A DNA stretch of 64,000 bases from Neelides folsomi (GCA_034687125.1 JAQGBZ010000144.1:62001-126000), one strand, 5' to 3'; counted from the first letter of the stretch, positions 50,781 to 62,560 are shown. A program made the numbers and translations. Notes: generated from the letters alone by a model not told the origin.

Positions 50781-53700
50781 TCAATCATTCGAGTATTTTT
50801 TGGTTTCCGAGAGTCTTCGTCTAAGTTGTTGGTCGAGGGCTGAGAGTTCTGACTCTGCTGCTCGGATTTCAATTCTTCGTCGTTTCAAGTGAACCCGAAG
50901 AGTGGAAAGATCCGAGAGCCAACATTCAATTTCATTTTCACTTCCACCCCTCAATGCTTTTGAACTCAATGAACACATTCCTTTTTTCAAACCTGAAAAA
51001 ATCATTTTATTTAATAAAAATATTAATTTAAATTAACGATAATAATAATAATAATACAGTTACACATATTTCATTTAGAACATTATTTAAATATTTAATT
51101 CATTCTTACGTTTCCAATGGGCCAAATGTGCCTGAATAAGCGAATGGTCAAAAGGTTCAGACTTTTCATTCAGTCCATCATATTCTTCAGAAGTACTGGA
51201 CTCTTCAGTTTTGAGCGAATCTTCAACTTGGGCCATTTTAAAATATTGAGGAACTCTCAAAATTCCTTCTTCATTTCCCAAATTTTCATCGACTGGAAAT
51301 TTTAAAAATTTAAATATTATTTAAAGAATTCAAGCAGCTATCAAACATAGATATTTAAATATTTTTAATTCACAATGAACACATAAAGATAACTTACGTT
51401 CGATTTTTATTGCGGGAATATCATTGGCATAACTTGGAACATATTTAGGATATGAAATGACGGATTGAATGTTTTGTGTGGATTCTTCTGGGGAGTTTGA
51501 ATTTGCTTCGACCGTGGTCAAAAGGTCGGATGAGCTGGTCATCGGGCCAACAACTTCCGGTGGTAGGGTCAAAGATAAAGCTTTCATGGGCCCAACTTCC
51601 CCTCGCACTTCTTTGCGGAAAAACAAAGATGGAGAAATATGAGTGAAATTGTCCCACAACCGACGGATCCCGCGATAGTTTCGATTCCGCTTCCCACGGA
51701 GAAGTCGATCGGTTAAAAGAAGTCGCCATGTTTGTTCTCTTACTGTAAAAGATAAAAAAAATTAGAAAGAATTTACCCATTATTTTTATATTATTTAAAA
51801 TTATCATTATTTATGATTTTATGATTATAAAATGTAGATAATTATGGATAATAAATGAGTAATTAATTTAATATTACATGATTTATCCGATTTACTCGCT
51901 GGCTTCAAACCCAAATTCTCCACAAATGCCAATTTCTTGGCCGAGGGCTTTAATTGGGAATTGAGCGAGGGGTCGTCGAAGGCAGTTTGTAAAAGCAATT
52001 TCTCAAATTCGCCTCCGAGTTTGGGAAGTTCTTGGGGAGAGGTCGGGCGGAGTTTTAAAGGTTGTAAGGAACCCTTTTCTTCCCGGTGAATTAAAATTTT
52101 TAATTCGATTTCTAATTAATTAAAAAAGTAAAGTTATCAATATCGATTAAAGTCTAATTTAATGATAATTAAATTATATTAACTTTTGTATTTCATATAA
52201 AAAAAGATATATTAATTTCTTTTACCATTTTTTTCCTGACTTGTGACAAGATCAAAATTTTTTAAAAATTCATTTTTCTTCTTTTCTTCCTCTTTGATCA
52301 ATTTCTTTTCCTCTTCTTCTTTTTTCTTAAACTCTTCAATTGCATTTCTCACATAAGTTTTAGGATCAATTCGAATTTCTTCTTTTTCATCCTCATCACT
52401 TTTTTTCTCTTTTACTGCTATTTGGTTTTCGTCTTCCGGTTGTTCAAAAACTGTTTTCCCCTCAAGATTCTCATCATTAGGAACCAGATTTGTAGAAACG
52501 TTGAGGAAAACTCCCGAAGACCCTTCGCTATTTGGCGACATTTGGCACAAATAAGCAATTGAAAATTTATTTCCTCCGCGATTCTCCTCAACTTCTTCAT
52601 TTAAATTGGATTCCATCTCTCTTGACTCTTCAGTTTTAATATTCAATGGGAAGTCACCGGGAGCTGAAAAAGTCATCTGACAAGAAGATTCTCCCGATTC
52701 TGATTTTATTGTCACAGAACTCACTTTCTCAACTTTATCTTTGATTGTCTCTTTGTTTCGTCTTTCCTCTTCTTTCCTTCCTTGATGATTCAAATACCAG
52801 CGCCATTTCTTTGGAACAATCAGCTCATTCTTCTTCTTTTTCTTCTCCTTTTCAATGTAGGCCTTTTTCTTCATTAGCGGGGGCGGGGAATCGCCCGAAT
52901 CGTTTTCTGCTTTAACTTCCTTTCGTTCGCTGTTTCTTTTAGTTGAATTTTCCCGATTTGAATTTTCCTCAGTTTCCCGACGAAGCTTCATTTGTTTTTT
53001 GATCGAGAGTTTCTCGTGGGTTTTGCTTGAATGGGATTTAATCCTTGAGGAAGAATTGGAACTCGACGCCTGATGAACTTGAAGTGGTTCTTTGGACGCA
53101 GAGGAAGAAACGCGCAGGACTTTTGGGAAGGGTTCTTCCGGGGATGAAAAATTCGGCGGGTTAATGATCGGCATGTTGAGAGGGGGAAGGGAAAGATAAG
53201 GAGCCATAAAGGAATTCCCACTGTTGAGAGAATTTGAACTTCCCGGAAGATTTCCAGAAGGGTTAAACACATTTTGTTGATTGTAGTAAGGATCCGGAAC
53301 ATTAAAGCTAAAAAATTAATTAATTATTAAATCACTATTTACGATTATTTAATACCAATTATAATATTATTATAAAAAATAGTATAGGTTAGGTTTTATC
53401 ATGTAATTATTTTAATTTCATATAAAACTTGCCTTCTATTTTGCATTGAATTAAACAGCGAATTGTATCTAAAAAGATCCGGAGGATGCGGCCCCATCCA
53501 AGGCCACGGAGAAGGAGCCGAATGTCCGTGAAGGTCCAGTGATTGATATGTTGGAAACATTTCGTTCATCCCTTCGCGCCAAGGAGTAAAAGAAGAATAT
53601 GGGGGGAAGGGGGGACGGGGATAAAAATTCCCACTTGTGCCGCTCGTCATTCCGCCCACGCCTCCGACCATTCCCACCAAATTGGGTGGAACAGACATCG

Positions 53701-54973
53701 TTTCCTGTTAATTAACCATTTAAGATTAACCCTTGTTTTCAAGTTTAATTACAAATAATTAAATTGTAAATATGAAATGATAATGATTTCCAATCAATTA
53801 TTAATTTCTATAAAACAAGGTTTTAACTAAAATTATCTGCATTTAAATAGTTTAATAATTATTCAAAAAGTTTCCGAACCTTTCTCATATTAGTGAACGT
53901 ATTTTGGGTGGACATTGGAGCTACAGTGACAACAGGAGGTTGGGTATGTTGAGTCCCAATTGATTCAACTCCAACAGAAGTGAAGGGTTTTGAGGATTTG
54001 GAAGTTTCTCCACTGTTTGAATGATCGGAATTGAAGGAACTTTGACTCGTTTTATGAGTCCGTTTTTGACCCTTCAAACTTTCCATTCGTTCTTTTCTAA
54101 TCGGTTCGATCGGCGGGCATCGTGGAAGCTGAACCAAATGAATAACCATTTAAAAGGATTATTTAAGTTAATTACAGTTAATTTATTACATTTATTCGAA
54201 TCCTTTTATAGTGTTATTAATGTTAAAGCCTTATTAAAACCAACCTGTGTTTCTCCAGAAGGCAATCTTGCTACAGTAGCTTCAACAGAATCTTCAGGCG
54301 GTGGAGGTCGAGCCATCCAATTGAAATGCCTTTTGTGCACTGGCAAACCCCAACGATCATATTCAGCACTTTGTGCCCAAAGCGTCTCACTGCAGTCCAA
54401 ACAAACAACTGCTAATGGATTGTTCCCCAAAGTCAAACTTCCGCTCGCTCGTTGTTTGGCCAAAAAGGGAAACTCCTATGAAAGTATTTTTTGATTAATT
54501 AAATTAATTAACATTTAATTAATTTACATTTAAATAAATTTAGATTTATTTAGATTAAATTAAAGATAATTTAGATTAAAGATTTTATTAGTTTTCAATT
54601 TTACCTGAAAGGGTAAAGCCCTAACGCGTTTCCGATAAGTTTCCACTGAACAAACCGCGCAGATGAATTTGTGCACCGAATATTTCCTAGAATTAATTCC
54701 ATTTTTCGCTCTTTCGTAGTTTTCCCATTGAGCTTCGAGCGAAGCGTGGCAGAAGGCACAGAGCCAAGCACCGCCGTCTTGACCCAACGTCCCACAGCCA
54801 CTCATGGTGGCCAAAAAGGGGAAATAAGGTTTGGGTGGCGATGAAGGTTGAGTCCGCACTTTCTGGGCCCATTCCTTCGAAGATGGCATTCCGCATGTGA
54901 AACAAGTGACAGTGAGAGTGTCGCCCCCACTGGGGCCGCTCTTTGTGGTGGTCATTGAAATTGATAAATTCAT
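50781..54973 (-). CDS. Large protein with two tandem Cys-X2-Cys zinc modules and charged disordered regions
   Basis: Minus-strand exons 54605-54973, 54245-54475, 53880-54128, 53433-53704, 52226-53307, 51878-52111, 51398-51742, 51110-51292 and 50781-50992 agree in phase and give 1,058 aa. Residues about 24-98 and 105-175 are two copies of one module: C-X2-C, then FPFL, then C-X2-C, then an aromatic/Tyr-Glu/Asp-Arg helix (QWENYERA and QSAEYDRW). The cysteine pairs are at 24/27, 72/75, 105/108 and 148/151. Then come Pro/Ser-rich stretches ([12 protein letters not shown]), a long Lys/Glu region ([20 protein letters not shown]) and a possible conserved block [16 protein letters not shown] predicted helical C-terminus follows ([22 protein letters not shown]). 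The [10 protein letters not shown] block and PPVVTVAP faintly recall GSE1 (KLEFLQLFGL, PPVVTIAP), but this is not secure. A nuclear role is inference. The intron 53308-53432 reads... on the minus strand with a GC donor. Confidence 0.75.
53308..53432 (-). other. GC-AG intron in the zinc-module gene
   Basis: The minus-strand donor is AGAAG/GCAAGT, the ideal GC-donor context, and the acceptor is TTTTTTAG/CTTTAATG. The phases agree (2), giving ...[16 protein letters not shown] across the junction. No GT donor nearby keeps the frame as well. Confidence 0.7.
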
Positions 54974-57230
54974 TTTCGGATATATGTTGATTGGAGAAAT
55001 TTAACGATTATTGGGTTATTGTGGTTTTCAATTTTGGAGGATTTTGTAGAAAAATATTTTTGAAATCTTATTGGCTTATCTTATCTTGAGTATTCAATTT
55101 TTTATTTATTTATTCCTTTAATTCATCGATATTTGTTTTTTCTTTGTTTTCTTTATTAGAAGTTAGAAAATTATTCTAGTTGTAGTTTAATTTGAAATTT
55201 TTTCCCGACTTCACTGAACCAATTTATGTCTGACTCTTGGGTAATGCTTTTTATGTCCTGTCTTTGGCGGAGACATTTTCAGGAACCTGAAAACAATTAA
55301 ATTTAATTGTAATTCTGCAAAATAAATTAGGAGAAATGATAAAAAATGAGACACGGGCACTGAATGTGAGTAAGTAAATGGGAAATGAATGGATTAATGC
55401 AAAACAAAATTAATTTTCACTTACTTTGAACAAATTCAATGTGGAGTTCAAATGAAGACAAAAGATTTTTCTCAAAAGAGGCGTTCAGGGTGCAAACAAT
55501 CCTAGAAAAAAAACCACACGTATTTAATTACTTATTATCTATCCGAGCCTCTAGAGATTGAGGGAATGAGAAAGTTCGTTACATCGCAATTGAGGAATTG
55601 GCGAGTGAATAAATAATAAAATGGTCAAGTGATGGGATTAAACGATCAAGTAGATTTCAAATTGCTCAATGAGATTTGCAAGTGCAAAATCCACCTTGTA
55701 GTACTTGTCACATGTGTAAAGATTAATATGTTCTCACAAGACCAAAACACGTAAATCTTATAACAATTTTCGCAATTTACTTTTAATCCACTTAGAAGAC
55801 TTGGAACATTTCCTCATATTTTAAATCTTATTTAAATGAGTTTAAATCGGGCAAAATAACAAAAATGGAAATATTAGTGTAAGTCTTATATCTTTGAGCA
55901 CACAATCAGTTTATATAAAAATGAAGGCAGGTCTTTGATTGAATGAGGAACCAGAGCAAGTTTGATAGGGAGGAGTCGTGGAAGTGTATTTAATAAATAT
56001 TTCTGATTCTGATTAATATCCAGATAAATCTCGAACGACCACACTCCCACAATTCCATATATTATTTATATTACATAAACATACACATAATATATACAGA
56101 TAATAATATACGATATGTATTACATTCCTAATGTACTTACTACTTACGTTCACTTTTAATATTAAACACATTTCCCCATTAGATAACTCATTTTAAATAA
56201 TTTATAGATGGTTTGGTAAATGATTTTTAACTTTTATTCATTTTTAACTATCAAGCAAAGGAGTCAAATGAAGTTAAACAGCCATAAATATTTGCATCGA
56301 ATTGATGTATTCAATATCGCTTAAATATTATAATCTACTTAAAATGCCTAATATATTATTCAGTTCGATATATTCAATGTAATCAATCTATAGTATTATA
56401 GGTTATAAAAATATAATTACCAATTGGATTGGATCTACAAGATTGCATAATATATCTTGAACATTAAATTATAGAGTTAAAGATGAGGTCGTATTAAAAA
56501 ATGAATGCGTCAAGGATTAGGAATCTCTTGGTTCAATTTCAACTGAACCGATCTTAATCGGTTTGATGTGGTTGGAAAGGTCAAGAAATAAATAAAAACT
56601 CGTTGATCAACTTCATACCCTACAAAACTCCCATTTCCTTTCTGTGCATTCCCTTTCTCTTTTCAATAGATTTAATTTTTAGTTAATTTTAATATCGTTA
56701 ATATTTAACGATTCTTTTGCCACAAAAATTACTCATTGAAACTGTCTTAAAAATATTATTAATTTACAAACCAACTGTTATCCCAATGTAAAATCAATAA
56801 TTAAATCAAAAACAATAAAAAAGGAGTTAAATGTTTAAGAGAATAAAAATCCAGATAGAAAGAATAAAATTAAAAACAGGAATGAATAAAAATTAATATG
56901 AATGAATGGTATTAATTAAATGAGTTTCTAATTACCAATGTCAATTGTGTATGGGTTGAGGAGATCCCTCATATTCCTTCGTCCCGCGTCCCCCTTTCCT
57001 CCGACTCGCATTAAACCGAGGTCGTGAATTTTCGAAATTTGTCCCGCAGGTCTTCGAGTCGGGAGGAAGTTTGTAAAAGCAGAGGGGAGAAATAAAATCG
57101 ATTTGGATTTTCAAGGGTGAATTTCTCAGTCCCAGCAGATCATCAACGCAGGGGAACAATCGAGGAAGGAAACTACGCAATCCATCGCAAACCAATAGAC
57201 CCCAAGGCTCCGCTCCCAACACTCAATATT
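54974..57230 (-). other. Probable non-coding 5' exons of the zinc-module gene
   Basis: Upstream of the start codon on the minus strand there is a strong acceptor at 55286/55287 (TTGTTTTCAG/GTTCC). An internal exon-like piece lies at 55425-55501 (acceptor GGTTTTTTTTCTAG, donor CAAA/GTAAGT). A GC-rich island at 56936-57230 ends in a donor ATTG/GTAATT. Together they look like a three-part 5' leader with the promoter near 57230. The leader part at 54974-55286 contains a short upstream frame (starting MSPPKTGHKK). This assembly rests on splice signals only. Confidence 0.35.
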
Positions 57231-58346
57231 ATTACAATGTGCTAAAATACATTTAAACAACCTTAAACCACGTTAAACATATACTAAAAGCTATTATAAT
57301 TAAGTATGCTATAGTACCTGTATATCATCCCCTAGGTATGTTCGGACATTTAAATGGATTTAACCAGAACGACGACAACGACGCAAGAATTTCCTTGTTA
57401 TTTCGCTATTGATGCGTATAACAAACATTTGTAGACTACAAATTGTAGTTATACTGTATAATTAAATAAACACATTTTGCTCTCCGCATATAAAAACTAT
57501 TTTAACTTTTAACCATTCATGTTTTATCCAAATTCCCTCGCAGCATATAACTTATTTGATATAAGCTTTTCGCGCCTTATAGTTTCTCGCATTATAAAAA
57601 TTTTCGCAATGTGTAAATTTGGCATTATATGTAACATGCTAATGTTAGCATTGCGAATTTGTGAATTGATTCATCAGATGAGTGGTTTTTATTTGAGTTT
57701 GTTATTTGCATAGGCGATATTTTGTAACTCGAATGTCAATTCATCTTCGGATTTTTAATGATTTAATGTAAAGTTGATGCAAAGAAGTGTGCGAATTTGA
57801 AGTGTGCGTATTCAAATTGATCTGTTTTTTTCCATCACTTTCCCAATCGGTGGAGTTGAAAGGAAGATGGAAATCTCTCATTGATTACCACAATTCAATT
57901 CGTGCCGATTTTGTTATTCCATTCATGTTGATCTTCCCATTCAATTCTTTCAAATGAACCATGAATGAACATAAAGAGCATTTCAGATGACAATTTGTTC
58001 ATTTCCTTGATCTAACTCGAATAATAAAAAGCTACAATAAAAAATATTTTTTATGTTTATTTGTACATTTTATATAATTAAATGAAAGTAATTGTTAAAT
58101 ATTTAAATTATTACTGATATTATATTATTCAGCAATTCAGTATATTATTATTTATGCTATAATTAATATGCGAATCTAAATATAATAAAGACCATATTTT
58201 GTTTACTAGAATGTATGATAATGAAATATGAATTAATCAAAAATGTAATATAAACATATATAATGAAAACGAAATTGTTATTTTACATCAATATTTAAAT
58301 TATTTTTTTTATTAATGGAGAATGAATGTGTAGGGTAAATAATTAA
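57231..58346. other. AT-rich intergenic interval
   Basis: Nothing recognisable as coding was seen. It contains AT-rich spacer and likely the promoter side of the zinc-module gene at its left end. A slightly GC-richer stretch lies near 57830-57960. Confidence 0.4.
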
Positions 58347-58457
58347 AATGGTAAAATTCTTGGAAGAGTCCAAATGGAGATCAAAACGGATCTTTCCAGC
58401 GAGGATGAGAAGTCGAGTGATAATTTTGAAGTTGTTAATTTGGGAAAGGTGGGGAAG
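58347..58457 (+). other. Possible orphan coding exon
   Basis: ATG at 58374 opens MEIKTDLSSEDEKSSDNFEV and continues VNLGK, with two candidate donors (AAG/GTGGGG at 58448, AAG/GTAAAA at 58457). Without splicing the frame ends at TGA 58464-58466. Codon use and the acidic Ser-rich content look protein-like. No downstream partner exon was identified: the next plus-strand genes have their own starts. It may be a first exon of a gene extending beyond the neighbours, or chance. Confidence 0.25.
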
Positions 58458-59154
58458 GTAAAATGAGGAGATCCATTTTTAACTCCAATTAACTCATGAA
58501 TGTTACATGAACGTTGTATATAATTTAACAAGGGTTGTAGTTGTAATGGATATTGGGAGGATGTTGATAACCTGGTTATAATAATAGCGTTATGTCTCCC
58601 GCATTATTATTCATCCTCAACTCCTTCTGTTTTCTTTAATTTATGTGGAAATTTACAAGTTGGGACAAGAAGCTTCACGAGGTTCATTACCTCATTATAA
58701 ATACCAAATGCAATTGGAAGCGGTTTAAACTCAAAAATAATTCAAGCCATAATTAACACTTTTGTAAACAAAACTGGGGTTTGTCTTCATACATGAAAAC
58801 ATGCTTATGAATATTACTACCCGAATTTGAATAAATAAAACGTATGTATTAAAAGTTATTCAAGCAACTCGTCCTATAATTTTATTATTCATTTAATAAA
58901 TAAATATGTTTAATTAAATTCTATGTATTTACGTTGTATATAATTAACAATTAGTAATTATAATTAGTAATTAGGTACGTTTAACTAAAAACTCTTGAAC
59001 AAGCTTGGACTAGATTGAGATATTATGCTTTATAATAATTATTTTCTATAATCTATTACAGTTTAATACCAATTAATAATTATTATTACTCTCTATTTTA
59101 CCTTTTATGAATCAGTACCAAAACCAAAGGATTTGTATCACTCTGTATATAAAG

Positions 59155-59302
59155 TACTCTCGCGTCGTTCGAACTCTTGGCACCCCGCGTTTTAGAACAG
59201 CATTTAGATTAAATATTTTACAATCTATAGTAATTTAAGTTATGTCAATCTAAATGCTGTTCCTAAAACGCGGGATGTCAAGAGCTTAAACGACGTGAGA
59301 TT
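59155..59302. mobile_element. Long-arm inverted-repeat element upstream of GTF2H5
   Basis: Two arms of about 57 bp, roughly 80 percent identical when one is complemented, share CCGCGTTTTAG and AACAGCATTTAGATT. They surround a 35-bp AT-rich loop. The structure fits a fold-back miniature element, and no coding capacity is present. It ends about 260 bp before the GTF2H5 start codon, so it lies in that gene's promoter area. Confidence 0.7.
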
Positions 59303-59561
59303 ATGTACACTTTTTAGGAACGTTATAAAGTCTCAAAATTCACGATTCGTTCAACTACAGGCTCATTTCTGCGATATATTTATGCCAATTTTGAGCTTTC
59401 TGCCGCTTGCTATTTTAGATTTTATTGTTTTGTTCAAATTTTAAAGAATCGTTCTGTATCATAAAAAGAGTTGAAACTTATAAACAAGTTTTAAGAATAA
59501 AAACAATTTAAACTTTAATCCTTTTCCATTTAATCATTTAAATGTTGTAAAGGATTTTAAA

Positions 59562-59897
59562 ATGGTAAATGTGACAAAAGGAATTCTTGTAAAATGGTAA
59601 GCATTTATTCTCCATCTTTTGAATTTGCCCAATGTTTGTCAAATTAATAATCAATAATTAACAAATTACTAATTAACAGTGAAAATTAATTAGTAAATGG
59701 TCTTGAATGAATTTTATAGTGATCCGGCCATGAAGCAGTTTTTACTTCATTTGGACGAAACGCTTGAGCTCGGGAAGAAATTTGTTCTCAACGACTTGGA
59801 CGAAAGTCATCTGTTTATTGCCCATGACATTTTAAAAACGCTCCAAGACAAGATTGATGAACTCATGGACAAAATCAGCGTCCCCATCCACGAGTGA
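59562..59897 (+). CDS. GTF2H5: TFIIH subunit 5 (TTDA/TFB5)
   Basis: Exons 59562-59596 and 59720-59897 (phase 2) encode 70 aa, against 71 in human. [20 protein letters not shown] matches the human [20 protein letters not shown] almost residue for residue. The rest (LDETLELGKKFVLNDLDE, LQDKIDELMDK) also follows the family. TTDA stabilises the TFIIH core and stimulates the p52/XPB part during nucleotide excision repair. The Cys codon is split by the intron (TG/T), and donor GTAAGC and acceptor TTTTATAG are good. The next gene (ZNHIT1) begins only 271 bp after the stop, on the same strand. Confidence 0.96.
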
Positions 59898-60168
59898 TTT
59901 CCCTCCTACCTCAATTAACCATTACTTTCAAAATATAAATCGTAAGTTTCATAAAAGGATTCCAATTACTTATATTTTATCTTTCACTCCATTTTAACAT
60001 TTTTTTATTGCTTTGATGAAATTTGCTCTGGACCAATTCTGTTCATTATTATATTGTTAAAATATTGCGATTATTATTATTGGTACTTTACAATGTAAAG
60101 TTTACATATTAAAGGTTTTTTATAATATTTTAGTTGATTCCTTGAATTGAGCAAATCCACTATCCACC

Positions 60169-62449
60169 ATGTCCCGCGAAACGAGATTAAACGATTCAGG
60201 GCGAGTTCTCGATGACGCCTCGAGATTACGGAGACTTAAGAAATCCATCGAAGCCCTTGAGATGGACAACTTTCAAGAAGAACCTCATGCCGACTTAGGT
60301 AAATTTAATTATTATTAAACAAAATTATATTCTTCATCTTGTGAATATTATTGTAATGAATATGTAATAATTAAAATAATTATTCTCAATCATTTCTATT
60401 TTGCCCTCTTGAATAGTCATGAGCAAAAAAGCCCCCAAATTCCAAGAAACCCTCGATGGAAGCCGCCCTTCATCGAAGAAAAAGAAAGTCCGGTCGACGG
60501 AGTATTACAAAAAGTAAATATTTTTCGTAAACATGATCCGTTTTCCAACTTCGCAAAATGTAGCAAAAGTAAAAATAATATAAAATAATAAAATGTTTAA
60601 TAATGTAATGTTCCAATTAGAAATTGTTCTATTAAACTTTGTCGTGAACGGACGTGCTTTGTAGAGCTCTCATTGACCTTTGACCTTTCGACCTTGACCT
60701 CTCCATCCTCCCCCAATTTACCTGATTTTACGCAGAAACATCAGTTCCTCCCCAGCTTTCAATGAGAGAGGACGCATTTTTTTTGAGCTCCTCAAATATT
60801 TAGCTTTCTCAGCTTCAGCGTGACCTTTGACCTCTTCCAAAATGCCAAATGAATGTGCTAATTTAATTGCGCTGAAGAAAAAGGATGGAGGAATTCGTCC
60901 GATTACAATTGGAATCGTCTTTAGGAGGATTGCAGCGAAGATCACATGTTCTAGAGAATCTGATGTCATTGGACGATACTTACGTCCTATCCAATTGGGT
61001 TTTGCTACACAAAGGGAGGATGTGAGGCCGCCATTCATGCCGTGAGGCATGAACATAGAATTTTCTGAACCTCGCATTTTGGTGTATCCCTGTTATTTCA
61101 TTCACTCCATTGGATCAACTTGGGTTCCCAGCTTACGGACTCTTCACTAGCGAACTCACATGGTGCCAAAATTGAAACACTTAAATCATTATCATCTCGT
61201 CTAAAAATTTTAAATTCCCATCATGGTCTTTATATTCTGAAGAACTGCATTTCAAGCCAAAAGATCCTCCATATTTTGAAGCTCACCAAGCTTCAAAAGT
61301 ATGAATCGGCTCAATATTCTTGATGAAATTTTGAAGACATCTTTGGCCTCAATTACAAACACCGACATTGATCATAATTCATGGATCCAAGCTAGTCTTC
61401 CGGTGGCAAAAGCTGGTTTAGGAATCAGAAGAGCGTCTGGCATTTCACTTCCAGTATTTATTGGCTCAATGTTCTGTTCCCCATTGATCACATTAATCAT
61501 TCCCCTTTCAAGCCTCTCTTCGGTCATAAATTGGATTGAAGCCATAGAATTTTCTTGTCTCTCACAGCATCAGATCTTCCTAATTTTGATGTTATCGATC
61601 AAAGAAGTTTAGACAACATCATGATCGAGAAGTACGTGATTGAATTGAAAAACAAGTTTTCTACATGTCAAATTAATTTGAGATCTTTAGACTCTGGTTC
61701 TTGGCTCCACGCCCTTCTTATCGCCTCACTGCGAAATTTATTGGATAACGATTTTTTAAGAATTTCTGTGGCTTTAAGACATAGTCTGAAAATATGCGAA
61801 TCTCATACATTGCTCATTTATCCCACGCTGTCGGACACGCTGCAAATATGGCTGAGGATCCGCTTCTGTGATGGGAACAATTCCTCCTTCCAAGTCACTT
61901 GGGGAACATTTTAAATTAATTTAATTCTGTTATTTTTAACCGCTTTTATTTTTGTTAACGCGCTACGCCGCGTTTTGTTGACGTGCTCACGCCCGCGTTT
62001 ATTTTTAAATTCAAATTTGTCATTTGTAACCTTTTAATAATTTTGTTAATTCTTGTGATTATAACATGATTATAATAGTTAAGTAAGATGACTTATGAGA
62101 CTAATAACTATGTAAATACTAATAAAAGGATCACATACTATTAAAAAATAATATTGAAAATATAAATATTCCTGGAGTTAGAGTGAAAAAAATTAAAATT
62201 ATGAAATTTTGTTATTTTAGATATCGACGAACAATCGGTCAATTGATCGAAGAGGATTTGATGGCGACCGGAGAGGAAAGTTTATACACGGAGATCGAAA
62301 GCTGCCCTCCGAAAGTTCCATGTCAGCATTACTGCAACGTGTGTGGGTTCCAGGCTCCTTACACTTGTGTCACTTGTGGTCTTTATTTCTGCAACACTCG
62401 ATGTCTCAAGACCCATAAGGACACACGTTGTTTGAAATGGACTGCTTGA
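60169..62449 (+). CDS. ZNHIT1: Zinc finger HIT domain-containing protein 1 (SRCAP/SWR1 complex subunit)
   Basis: Exons 60169-60298, 60417-60513 and 62221-62449 (phases 1,2) encode 151 aa (human 154). The N-terminal helix SRLRRLKKSIEALEMDNFQE matches the family RRINRQLEALENDNFQD. A Lys-rich linker (SSKKKKVRSTEYY) follows. The C-terminal HIT-type zinc finger has CNVCGFQAPYTCVTCG, YFCNTRC and THKDTRCLKWTA, holding all eight zinc ligands. The protein belongs to the chromatin complex that deposits histone H2A.Z. A good acceptor (TATAATATTTTAG) lies about 35 bases before the start codon, so the 5' leader is probably spliced. Intron 2 (1.7 kb) holds a broken LINE. Poly(A) signals at 62510-62515 and 62541-62546. 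Confidence 0.95.
60674..60686 (-). promoter_or_regulatory. DR1 nuclear-receptor-type motif
   Basis: TGACCTTTGACCT is the complement of AGGTCAAAGGTCA, a perfect direct repeat with one-base spacing. HNF4 and RXR/USP dimers bind such sites. A further half-site TGACCT lies at 60695-60700. It is inside ZNHIT1 intron 2. Confidence 0.4.
60821..60833 (-). promoter_or_regulatory. Second DR1 nuclear-receptor-type motif
   Basis: An identical TGACCTTTGACCT, 147 bp after the first. It lies immediately before the recognisable LINE reverse-transcriptase fragment and may belong to that insertion. Confidence 0.35.
60827..61914 (+). mobile_element. Broken non-LTR retrotransposon (LINE) fragment in ZNHIT1 intron 2
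   Basis: The first piece (about 60860-61030) encodes LIALKKKDGGIRPITIGIVF and RPIQLGFATQR, matching the finger region of LINE reverse transcriptases. The part that should hold the YxDD catalytic core is absent or unreadable. Later pieces (about 61300-61914) encode WIQASLPVAKAGLGIRRASG and WLHALLIASLRNLLDND with RISVALRHSL, typical of the region after the reverse transcriptase in the same kind of element. Reading frames change between pieces, so the copy is 5'-truncated, internally deleted and decayed. The exact ends were not found, and the GC-rich GCGCTACGCCGCG words at 61960-61990 may belong to its 3' part. Confidence 0.75.
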
Positions 62450-62509
62450 CTCGAATTTGTTTTTTTAAACCCAATTTATCTTATAAATATTAATATTATG
62501 AATTTCATG

Positions 62510-62546
62510 AATAAACTATTTTCAATTGTTTCAATGCAATAATAAA
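62510..62546 (+). terminator. Tandem poly(A) signals for ZNHIT1
   Basis: AATAAA at 62510-62515 and again at 62541-62546, 61 and 92 bp after the ZNHIT1 stop codon. Confidence 0.55.
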
Positions 62547-62560
62547 TTCACGAGTTTATC

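Noticed and set aside
56941-57222. 93-codon minus frame in a GC-rich island
   Set aside because: All frames are fairly open here. A non-coding first exon explains the donor better than a coding one.
60718-61077. 119-codon minus frame over the LINE fragment
   Set aside because: The plus strand encodes the reverse-transcriptase motif; the minus frame is its shadow.
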